From Cycas panzhihuaensis (Eukaryota > Cycadophyta): a stretch of DNA of 64,000 nucleotides. The stretch is taken from contig CM041465.1 of assembly GCA_023213395.1 (NCBI GenBank), positions 136,903,741 through 136,967,740 of the forward strand. The letters are read 5' to 3'. The notes under the pieces were generated by a model. It made no database searches. It was not told where the DNA came from and was given only the letters and a program-made list of their open reading frames with translations. Below, piece after piece: positions 55,851-64,000 of the stretch. Position 1 is the first letter of the stretch. The number at the start of each line of letters is the position of its first letter. The translations under genes were made by a program, and so were the position numbers.

Positions 55851-57575
55851 TAAATGTCACGACCCCTTTGATGTTCATGATGTTGCCTCAGTGGAATCCA
55901 CCAAAGATATCCAACAAGGCTTGCACTAACTGCCCATAACTCGAATTTGTGAAAGCTCAATTGAATAATGTATACACAGTAGAAACGTTTTCCCAAAGGA
56001 TATGACAAATTCAAATGAGTAGGTGTGCTCATATTTATAAACAAATCTATAAACATACTTTCTTTACTTGTAACAACATATACAAAAGTACAAGAGACCA
56101 TAGTATTATGTTCCTCAAGGAAACAATGTACAAATGATTTGTGTAAAGGAGACATTTATAAACATATTTGTTTTGTTGCTATAAGTAAATGCAACAATGC
56201 TAACTACCCAAACAATCTATCCCTCAAAAGTTAAATATAATTTTATAACAAATAGCAAAAGACATAGCATTTCCATTCACCAATTGGACATCTTTTACAC
56301 ATATTTGTCTTGATTGGAAAGAAGGCCAACTAGATTGCTTCAAACGGATTCAACACCCAACCGACAACAATCCAAAGGAAAGTTGCTCGAACTGAAGCAT
56401 GTGATATGAGTGTAGGAGTATTTGTGGTTCGCTCTTTACTTAATCCCCAATTATTGTCCCTTTTTATAGAAGGCTTCTTAGAGTGCAAATCTGTAATTAG
56501 TTGTTGTTATCTTTTAATCACTATTATAATATCCTTGCAAATAATTGTTGCTATATGTTTTTTAATCACTGTTATAATACTTTTATTTTCTGCTATAATA
56601 TTTCATCTTTCCACACTTTGTTTGTTCTTTAGAACAAAATCAGAGATGCCATCCACATATAGTTCCTTGCTAAATTAATCTCAATGGGCTATCCTTCTAT
56701 GTGACCATGTGTCCCATACCACGCAATGCATGAAAGTATTGGATTGTGTGTTTCATATCACACCCAGCTGCATGTATGATCACTAGCCCTCATCTATATG
56801 AGTAGCGTGTTTTAGGCGACACAACCTATCTAAGCATGAGATAGTGCATCCATAACATACAGGCATTATTCATGCACATAAAATATTCAACTCTTAAGGA
56901 GTTGGGGAAACACACTCAACACCCAAATTCCTTCATAACATAACCATGGGGAGACACCCTCAACACCCATGGTCCTTCATAACATAACAATGGGGAGACA
57001 CACTCAACCTCCATGGACCTTCGTAACCATAAAACTTAGAGCATAGGGGAGACACACTCAACCTCCATGGACCTTCGTAACCATAAAACTTAGAGCATAG
57101 GGGAGACACAACATCTTATCTCAAACTGAAATTTAGCACCTTTGAGACAACCCAAAGAAATTAAAGTAACAATTCACACACACGTTTCTAACATAACCTT
57201 ATCATGCCCCTTCTAAAGGGAAATGAATTTCCTATTCCCTCTACTAGGATCTAAATCACAGAAAATCAATATTCAAAAGTACATAAGCAAGATCAAGACA
57301 AACGAAAATGATGGAGTGGAAATTGAGTTCAAACCCCAAAGCCATCACTTCATTAGCATGAACTCAACTTACAATTCATGTAACTTCTCCAAAAATGCAT
57401 GTACAATTGGCAAGAGAGCCTTAATATATAGACAATTTAGAGTTCATGCATGATGGACAAGTGGCACATATGTATGAGAGATTGATTGCATGCTGACCAA
57501 GTGTCACATATGCTTACAATGGTGAAAGTGGGCTTTTAGCCCCTCGATTAGGATTTAAAACTTCATGTTACAACT
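55851..57575. other. Region without recognised gene
   Basis: AT-rich. TGTCACGACCCC at 55855 resembles the start of some plant gypsy LTRs but has no partner here. The reading frames present are short and unlike known families. A minisatellite lies at 56880-57112. Confidence 0.4.
56880..57112. repeat. Minisatellite, 54-bp exact tandem unit plus diverged units
   Basis: Units begin GGGGAGACACACTCAAC and contain CCATGGACCTTCGTAACC. The units at 56992-57045 and 57046-57099 are identical (54 bp). Earlier units (from about 56890) are diverged, and a partial unit follows at 57100. Confidence 0.88.
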
Positions 57576-57634
57576 TGTTAAATTCACTAGACAGAAAAGT
57601 TATGCGAAGATAACTTGTATTGCAGTGAGACAAT

Positions 57635-58214
57635 TGTTAAACCTTATGTTTAAATGTTAAGTGAATGTACATTTATTTTTCATGTAATATATGCACTTTA
57701 TACTTTAGGGGTGACTTATCACTTAAGTGATAAAGTGCACACCCACATTCTTTCTAGTGACTCAACGTTGTCACAAAAAGGTCAATGGACCCTCATGCAC
57801 TTGTTTGAATAATCCAAGTGATGTATCTTGGATGTTTGACACTTGTCAAACATCCAAGGCCTTAGGTGAGGATCCAAGCACTTTTGCTCATGATCCATGT
57901 GATGTATCTTGGATGTTTGACACTTGTCAAACATCCAAGGCCTTAGGTCTCTCATTTCACTCTATATAATGAGACCTCTTCTCATTGTCTCATATGGAGA
58001 CTTGGAGTTGTATTGTTATGCTATCAGTTTGCTAATCAAGTCGCTTTCATTCTTTGGAGGTTGGACCAATTCCAACTCCACATATTGGGTATCATTTTCT
58101 CTTGCTCCTATATTTCAGTTTATGCTTTTATGCTCTCATGCTTTCATGCATTTATTGTATTGTGATTATATTTATGATCTTGGGATCAATGTGGCCTAAT
58201 GCCCATTGTCAACA
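57635..58214 (+). repeat. H-type copia LTR at the left of SM3
   Basis: 580 bp, TGTTAAACC to GTCAACA. Like the element H LTRs it has two copies of the stem CTTGGATGTTTGACA-CT-TGTCAAACATCCAAG (57828-57859 and 57911-57942), and CTATATAATGAGACC near 57963. Confidence 0.9.
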
Positions 58215-58353
58215 TTTGGTATCAGAGCCGACGTCACGGGGTCGACTCTCGGCGAGGTCTTTCGGCCGAACCGTGTGTCCGGTGCTCCCGAAGTCCCATG
58301 TTGGTCAAGGAGTCGAGTCCACGGCGTTGTGGAGCGGTTCACGTGACGGGGCG

Positions 58354-58616
58354 TGTTAAAATCACGTCGAGCCCTCTCCACTAACAGGCCGGTCTTTTGG
58401 TGTGACGGTAAAATGTGTTTGGTATCAGAGCTAATGGTCTCTGTTTAAGCATATTAGTTTCTTTGTTATCTCTGTCACATTGGCTGGACACTGCCAATGT
58501 GACAGAGATAACAAAGAAACTAATATGCTTAAACAGAGACCATTAGCTCTGATACCAAACACATTTTATCAAACACCTAGACCTCATAGTGGAGAGGGCT
58601 CGACGTGATTTTAACA
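58354..58616. repeat. 263-bp palindrome (inverted repeat) within SM3
   Basis: The arms are small LTR + PBS + 53 bp, then 8-bp loop TGGACACT (58485-58492), then the inverse. The inner part (PBS and 53 bp, 58420-58484 against 58493-58557) is perfectly complementary by eye. The right LTR arm is about 7 bp shorter and differs in its middle. Confidence 0.9.
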
Positions 58617-58765
58617 ACAATGTCTCCTTAAATATACATGATTCAATACAACCGTTACAATTTGATTTGTAATAGACTCTCCAGAGCATGACACGTGGCA
58701 GACATAAAGAGGGAGTTACAAAGAAGGGTTTATAACATTACCCTTTTAATGACTAGGATATAACA

Positions 58766-59153
58766 TTATACTCTAACACCCTCTCCTAATGTTATATCCT
58801 CTTTCAAACTTATCTTATTTCTAAGAATTTGAAACCCATATTTTCCAAGAGGCTTCATCAATATATCTGCAACTTGTTTTGACATAGGATAGTATGTCAA
58901 ATCAATTTCTTTGTTCTGAACTTTCTCCCTTATGAAATGATGTACTTCTATGTGTTTTGTTCTTGCGTGAAGAATTGGGTTCTTGGTCAGCTTGATTGCA
59001 CTCTGATTGTCACAATTCAGAGTTGTTGCTGTATATTGTTGTTGATCCAGATCTCCTAGAAGTTGTCTTAGCCATATTACTTCGCTTGTGGCACTCACTG
59101 CAGACTTGTATTCAGCCTCTGTTGAATATTGTGCAATGACAATTTCTCTTTTA
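58766..59153 (-). pseudogene. Element L RNase H
   Basis: The minus-strand reading SATSEVIWLRQLL, LNCDNQSAIKLTKNPILHAR, TKHIEVHHFIREKVQNKEI and KQVADILMKPLG gives the typical C-terminal half of copia RNase H. The preceding EAEYKSAV-type motif is just upstream in sequence to 59153 with a frame change. It ends at the PPT. Confidence 0.87.
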
Positions 59154-60457
59154 CTACTCCAAGAGATTGTTGCTGACCCAAGATGGAAGCAATAACCACT
59201 TGTGGACTTTCTCTGCTCGGTCTTCTACCCAGTCAGAGTCGTAGAACCCTAACAACTCTGTTGAACTTACCATGGGACAGATCAATTTCAGATCAACTGT
59301 TCCTTTCAAATACCTTAATATTCTTTTGGCAGCTTTCCAATGTTTTATTTTGGGGTTTTGCATGTATCTCGAAACTAGACCTACTGAATATGATATGTTT
59401 GATCTAGTTGCAGTGAGATAGATTAGACTCCCAATTAATTGCCTGCACAGAGTTGCATTGGCCAAGGGTTCTTTCTCATCTGTGACCAGGTTGCAGTTTA
59501 CCTCCATAGGTGTTGCACATGGATTGCAATTTTCCATCTGGAATTCAACTAATAAGTCTTTAATGTATTTGCTTTGGGATAGAATGACTGAGTCCTCTAG
59601 TTGACTGACTTCCAATCCTAAGTAATAGCTTAGAAGGCCCAAATCTATCATTTCAAATTCCCCTTCTAGTTGTTTCTTCAAGTTTTTGATTGAGTCGTCA
59701 TCGCTCCCTATGTGTATCATATTATCTACATAAACTACAACTATGGTGATTAGTCTATTTCTTCTCTTTACATATAGATTTGAATCGGAGTTAGAGCGTC
59801 TGAAGCCATTCTGACACAGGTGTTTGGCTGAGTTGGCATACCAAGCCGGAGGGGCTTGTTTTAAGCCATACAATGCCTTCTTCAATTTACAAACCATGTG
59901 TTCCTGTCCTTCTTTGATATACCCTTCTGGTTGAGCCATGTTGACTTCCTCTTCTAACTCTCCATTTAGCAAAGCACTTTAAATATTTTCCACTTTTGTT
60001 GAGCAGCCAAGGCAATAACTATTCTCACTGTATTCAATTTGGCTATAGGAGAAAAGGTTTCTTCAAAATCTACTCCAGTTGTCTGTGTATAGCCTTTGGC
60101 AACAAGTCTAGCCTTATACTTTTCAATTTTTCCGTCTGCCCCTTCTTTGACTTTATAAACCCATTTACAGTTAACCGCAGGTTTATTGGGCAGTAGCTCA
60201 ACTAATTCCCATGTCTGATTTTTGGCAATTAATTGCATTTTTTGAATCCATTGTTGTTCTCCATTCTGGATGATCTTTTGCTTCTTGAAATAACTGAGGC
60301 TCAACATTGTTGTATAATGCGTGTGGTCTCTGACTTCTGGTTCTGTGTGTGAATAAATTTCCTTTTCCTTCTTCAATTGTTTTGATGTACCATCTTGGTA
60401 CTTTCTTTCCCTCTCTTGATTCTTCTTATGGTTGTTCCTTTTGTACCGAATCTTCAT
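59154..60457 (-). pseudogene. Element L reverse transcriptase, catalytic Asp replaced
   Basis: The first frame (60457-59966) has [40 protein letters not shown] and [20 protein letters not shown]. The second (59972-59154) has KALYGLKQAPPAWYANSAKH, VVYVDNMIHIGSDDDS, FEMIDLGLLSYYLGLEV and GSLIYLTATRSNISYSV, up to the beginning of RNase H (FYDSDW). The active-site box is YVDN instead of YVDD (codons at 59719-59733), so the second catalytic Asp is Asn and polymerase activity should be lost. One frameshift near 59970. Confidence 0.88.
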
Positions 60458-61310
60458 GTAATACTGGTGAAGATTTTGATGTTTGAGAGATTTCGTCTTA
60501 TGTAAGTTCTGAGGTTTCTTCCATGATGACTTCTTGAGGTATTGCTTTTAATCCTTCTTCAATTTGTCTGAATTGAGATTTGTTGTCCTGATCATCTTCT
60601 TCATTAAACACAACATCTCTATTTACATAGATTTTGTTAGTTTTTAGATCTATGCATTTATAATCCTTTGAATTTTTGCTATATCCTATTAAGATACATT
60701 CTATACTCTTAGCATCGAGTTTTGATCTTTCTTTATTAGGAACATGAACAAATGCTTGACACCCAAATACTTTTAAAATACTTACATTAGGCTTCTTACT
60801 TGTCCAAGCTTCCTCCAGAGTGATTTGTTCCATTGCTTTTGGAGGACTTTGATTTATCAAAGAACAAAGGTCGATCTTCTCGCTCAAAGAAGTTTTTGAA
60901 ACTTGTTTCTCAAAAACTATGCTACGAGCCATTTCCATGATAGTTTTGTTTTTCCTTTTAGCAACCCCATTAGATTGAGGGGTGTAGGGAGTTGTGAACT
61001 ATCTACTCATCCCATTTATTTTGCAAAAATTCAGGAAGTCTTTTGATATGTATTCTCCACCACCATCAGATCTAATGCACTTTATTTTAGCTCTAGATTC
61101 TAACTCTACTTTTGCTTTGAATTCCTTGAAGATGTAAAAAACTTCAAATTTATTATGGAAGTACACCCATACCTTTCTAGTAAAGTCATTAATGAAAGTT
61201 AAAAAATATCTACATCCATTGATTGAAAGTGGAGTGAGAGGGCCACACAAATTAGTGTGAATCAGTAGTAATTTATTTTGGGTGCACCAATTGCTTTCCT
61301 TGAATGGAAG
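60458..61310 (-). pseudogene. Element L integrase
   Basis: LCGPLTPLSINGCRYFLTFI and NDFTRKVWVYFHNKFEV begin the core (61250), then IRSDGGGEYISKDF (DGG in place of DNG) and a TAG near the TPQSNGVAKRKNKTI stretch, then a second frame (60938-60498) with MEMARSIVFEK, EEAWTSKKPNVSILKVFGCQ, KCIDLKTNKIYVNRDVVF and a Glu-rich end. Three frames are needed. Confidence 0.85.
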
Positions 61311-62044
61311 TCAATGTTGCTTTTCGAATTGATAACCCTTGCAAACAAAATTTTTAGATGTAATAGGAGGTAGACCAATTACCATGCCAGATTTCTCTAA
61401 TAACTTTAATGTGTCTATAGGGAGATGCCCATACTTTAATTGCCAAACTTTATTATCAGAATTCACAACAATACTTGCTTTTGTACCCAATTTAGGTTTT
61501 ATAGGATTTGATAGCAATTTATGCAGAGCATTGCATCTTATGCCTTTGGCTATTATATTGCCATCATTTTTCATATCCATTACATAACAGTAGCCCTCTT
61601 TATCAAATACAGTTCTTAGTCCCTTTTTGCTAAGCTGTGATACTGACAAAAAGATTTATTTTTAGACCTGGTACAAGTAATACATTCCCTATTTTCTTTA
61701 CATTGCCTTGTAAATTGATAGCTATGGTAGCCACTCCCTTTATATCCAATGGGTACATATCTCCTAATTTAACAAATTTATTAGTGTTATATGGTTTTAG
61801 TAACTCAAACCGGTCTTCTTGATTGGTCATGTGATGGGAGGCACCTGAATCAATATACAAAACATCTTGGTCTTGTAGGCCTGCAGAAAGAGCAGTGATG
61901 AATGTTGTTTCTTTCTCCTCTCCCTTTGTTTGCTCCTTGTTATAGTTCCCAATTGGGCATTTCCCTTTTTGAATGTCTGCTCTTCTTCGTAGACATTGAT
62001 AGGGATAATGACCTGGCTGTCCACAATGATAACAAAGGTCAAAG
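61311..62044 (-). pseudogene. Element L zinc knuckle, protease and pre-integrase
   Basis: Begins at the right with the knuckle CYHCGQPGHYPYQC (CX2CX4HX4C), then YIDSGASHHMTNQEDRF with intact DSG, then IGNVLLVPGLKINL. After a frame change come SVSQLSKKGLRTVFDKEG and the pre-integrase WQLKYGHLPIDTLKLLEKS. The upstream gag is removed at 62044 by element J. Confidence 0.88.
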
Positions 62045-62680
62045 TGTAGCACTCCAAAATATGGTCAAAGTTATAGCATATAAACATTCAAATGATAGGC
62101 CTCTGAACGACGATTCCAACGGTTCAGACGAAAGTCAATTCCGGCTTCCCTATCAAAAGTTATGACCATTTAAAGATAGCTTGCCAGTTTTTTGAGAAGC
62201 TGTAGCCGACTTTTCATGATTATGTTGGGCGCACTCCTCCCTGCTCTGGCCGACTTCATTTTGTCCCAGTTTATGCGCCTATATATAGGGACTTTGAGAT
62301 CATTCGAAATTATCCATTCGTGAAGCTTTCTTCTCTTCATTTTCGGCCTTAAGGCAAGTGCAGATTTTCGGCCTTAGGGCTGCAATTTCTGGGAGGATCC
62401 TCACCTCGAAGGGTTTGGCGATTGTGGCAGGCAGTACAGGTACTTTGTTGGAACTCTACTTATATTTTGTGCATTTTGGTATCGTATTTTGTATTTAACC
62501 TATAATTGAAGATATACTTTTGGATCAAAAGGTGTTTGCCATTTGTGAAATTCAATCTATTTTGGGTTTAGCATTTGTGGACTTTTTTCTCTATTATTGT
62601 TCTGTGTCTGTAAATTCGCCCTACTCTGCTCTATTTTCTGTCCAATTGGATAAAGGACTCGCTACAAGTGGTATCAGAGC
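62045..62680 (+). repeat. Element J 5' LTR and PBS
   Basis: Ends in 6-bp inverted termini. U3 contains GCCGACTTTTCATG and GCCGACTTCATTTTG repeats, as in the fragment at 55506. Promoter TATATATAGGG. Two bases (AG) separate the LTR from the PBS. Confidence 0.9.
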
Positions 62681-62801
62681 TTCGTTCCGAAGCGGGAAAT
62701 TTTCACGAGGGGAAGGAAATTTTGACCCACCGTCCCACCCTAGCAATTCAGAAAGGACCAAGACGGAATTAAGGTCCAGAAAAATCAGCCCACAAAACAA
62801 A

Positions 62802-63770
62802 ATGCCGAGGTCCCACAACTCAGAAGACCAAGCAGTAGAAACCTTGACAACAGTCATGGAAGAACTTTCACAACAAATTAGGAACCTAAACGGAAGATTG
62901 GACAAACAAGAGATAGCTCATCCAAAAGCGAGTGATTCGGATCAAGAAATGTATCGGGGAACCCAGAAGGTAGGTTTAAGGAAGGAATTGTTTTTCAACG
63001 AAGAAATGTAAATCAAGGAGGACCAAAGATCGCATTAGAAAAATTCGATCCAGAAAGAACACGGGACATAAGAGCATGGCTACTTCAAATGGAAACATAT
63101 TTCGCAGTAAACAAAACACCAAGCATAGATATGGTGCCCATTGCCTCCTTACATCTCTATGGACGAGCCTTGAATTGGTATTATTGGTGGAAAAGATGCA
63201 AGGACCTCAAGAAGAGGAATGGAGAAATTTGAATAGCTATCATCAACCAATATGAAGACTCTTGGTCTATGAATTACTTCAAGACAGTTGACAAGATCGC
63301 AATGCAGTGATCATCATGAATATACGGAACAATTTCAGATGTTACAATGTATGGTTACATCAAACATTCCTCAGGAATGTCTAAGGGAGACATATATAAG
63401 CGGGCTCAAGGCCCCCATCAGATTCTAGGTATTAGCGCAGCAACATGGAGTAGACATCATAAACCACGCTCGATGCGTCGAAGCTGAACTTAAAGAAACC
63501 AAGCCTACCTTTGTGCGTAGAACGGATTTTGCTCCACCATCTAACACGAACTGGCATAGGTCAGGAGTTAAATCAGATGCTCCACTTGCAATCAAGAATA
63601 CAACGGAAAACTCCACACGACAAGAACACATACAGAAAGGTACTTGTTTCAAATGCGGAGGGAAATGGAATCGAGAGCACCAATGTCCGGGAAAGAAGGT
63701 ATTTATCTTTGAATAATGAAGAACTGGAGATACGAACAAATGTAAGAAGATACGGCCCCAGATCAAGAAG
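62802..63770 (+). pseudogene. Element J gag (Ty3/gypsy type)
   Basis: Starts at ATG 62802 (MPRSHNSEDQAVETLTTVME) with a coiled-coil-like stretch (LSQQIRNLNGRLDKQE), stops at 63009. The next frame continues IALEKFDPERTRDIRAWLLQ and METYFAVNKTPSIDMVPIAS, HLYGRALNWYYWW, the gypsy Retrotrans_gag domain, with TGA at 63229 and later shifts. The knuckle CFKCGGKWNREHQC is near 63648-63690. Gag of this type forms the particle; here it is broken by at least two stops. Confidence 0.85.
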
Positions 63771-63799
63771 ATAACAATGAACAGGCTGAAGTTGAACTA

Positions 63800-64000
63800 G
63801 ATGAACTACTAGAAATCGACACAGAAAATGTTCAAATATCTCTGCAAGCCATAACAGGTCAAAGCACGGCACCTCAAACACTACGATTTGAAGGATCTTT
63901 GAAAGGAGCCCCAATAGCGGTGTTAGTGGATAGTGGGAGCACGCATAATTTTATCAACAGACCAACAGCCCAAAAGCTAGGAATCAAGGTGGAACCATTA
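63800..64000 (+). pseudogene. Element J protease, partial
   Basis: The reading ISLQAITGQSTAPQTLRFEG, SLKGAPIAVLVDSGSTHNFI and NRPTAQKLGIKVEPL is the standard start of a plant gypsy pol, with the aspartic protease motif DSGS at 63929-63940. It runs off the window edge. Confidence 0.85.

Larger units (their letters stand above)
57635..58616. mobile_element. SM3: chimera of a copia LTR, a small LTR element and its palindromic extension, one TSD
   Basis: Left to right: an H-type copia LTR (57635-58214); the PBS TGGTATCAGAGCC (58217-58229); a small-element interior (58230-58353, ending CACGTGACGGGGCG as in SM2); a small-element LTR (58354 to about 58419); PBS TGGTATCAGAGC (58420-58431); then a fold-back: 58432-58484 is followed, after 8 bases, by its exact complement (58493-58545), the PBS complement (58546-58557) and a shortened complement of the small LTR ending TTTTAACA at 58616. 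The whole is flanked by ACAAT (57630-57634 and 58617-58621). No coding. Confidence 0.9.
57576..58778 (-). repeat. Element L 3' LTR, split by the chimeric insertion
   Basis: The plus-strand right end reads ACTCTAACA (58778), the complement of TGTTAGAGT. The left end TGTTAAATTC at 57576 is my best estimate of the other terminus, giving an LTR of about 216 bp without the insertion. On the minus strand TATATTTAAGG (near 58635) is a likely TATA box. Confidence 0.6.
57576..62044 (-). mobile_element. Element L: Ty1/copia retrotransposon, minus strand, truncated by element J
   Basis: 3' LTR about 57576-57634 plus 58622-58778 (interrupted by the chimera at 57635-58616); PPT complement CCCTCTCCTAA after 58778. 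RNase H, RT, integrase, protease and zinc knuckle follow in order from left to right on the minus strand. At 62044 the gag codons are cut by the LTR of gypsy element J. Different family from A-D and H. Confidence 0.83.
62045..64000 (+). mobile_element. Element J: Ty3/gypsy retrotransposon, 5' part, running off the right edge
   Basis: 5' LTR 62045-62666 (622 bp) with the perfect ends TGTAGC...GCTACA and a TATA box (CTATATATAGGGAC, near 62279). PBS TGGTATCAGAGC at 62669-62680. Then gag with a knuckle and the start of the protease. The other end lies beyond 64000. It interrupts gag of element L; CAAAG (62040-62044) is the expected left TSD. Confidence 0.88.

Noticed and set aside
55851-56234. 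Second gypsy LTR starting TGTCACGACCCC
   Set aside because: Only the first dozen bases look like a gypsy LTR; no TATA box, PBS or partner repeat was seen.
63425-63914. Minus-strand frames of about 113 residues opposite gypsy gag
   Set aside because: Shadows of the plus-strand gag and protease, which carry the conserved motifs.

Overview
The window is nuclear DNA from a plant, most likely a large-genome seed plant. It is almost wholly LTR retrotransposons nested in one another. Nearly every LTR is followed by the 12-base primer binding site TGGTATCAGAGC, complementary to the 3' end of plant initiator tRNA-Met. Proteins are Ty1/copia type (gag, protease, integrase, RT, RNase H in that order), with one Ty3/gypsy element at the right edge. 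A gymnosperm is possible from the density and size of the elements, but I cannot prove it. No rRNA or tRNA genes, CRISPR arrays or prokaryotic features were seen.

Layout (letters are my labels). Left third: element A (minus) runs in from the left edge. Its 5' LTR is split by element C1 (6338-20089, TSD CAAGA), and C1's pol is split by element C2 (9877-17509). A appears to sit in the leader of element B, whose gag-pol and 3' LTR (20314-26874) follow. Middle: element D (27080-34416, plus), a minus-strand LTR/PBS remnant E (LTR 36557-36902), and about 3.3 kb of low-copy-looking DNA with one exon-like segment (38188-38274). Right third: copia element G (from 40259, plus) is split by element H (41702-53901, minus, TSD AAAGT), and H's leader is split by element I (47238-52238, minus, TSD ATTTC). 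G then resumes until about 55505. Copia element L (57576-62044, minus) and gypsy element J (62045 to the edge, plus, inserted in L) close the window. Most gag-pol frames are broken by stops and frameshifts. The longest intact frame is integrase C-terminus/RT/RNase H of B (24134-26110).

Two features stand out. First, a family of very small LTR retrotransposons (SMART/TRIM class; LTRs 65-90 bp, whole element about 260-280 bp, no coding capacity) occurs in three forms: a simple monomer (1384-1662), an inverted head-to-head dimer inserted as one unit with a single 5-bp TSD (4935-5454), and a chimera in which a copia LTR is joined at the PBS to a small element that then folds back into a palindrome, again flanked by one 5-bp TSD (57635-58616). 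This suggests that template-switched or self-primed cDNAs were integrated by a retrotransposon integrase. Second, element I is a young (two mismatches between 374-bp LTRs) copia-like element without pol, carrying fragments of at least two host genes: a WUSCHEL-type homeobox (WOX) in antisense, and rearranged pieces of a mitochondrial FtsH (FTSH3/FTSH10-like) protease gene.

The larger copia elements belong to related subfamilies. Their LTRs share strong palindromes just upstream of the TATA box, one of which shows paired (compensatory) base changes between subfamilies. Their long (1.5-2.4 kb) leaders share a short hairpin-capable motif.
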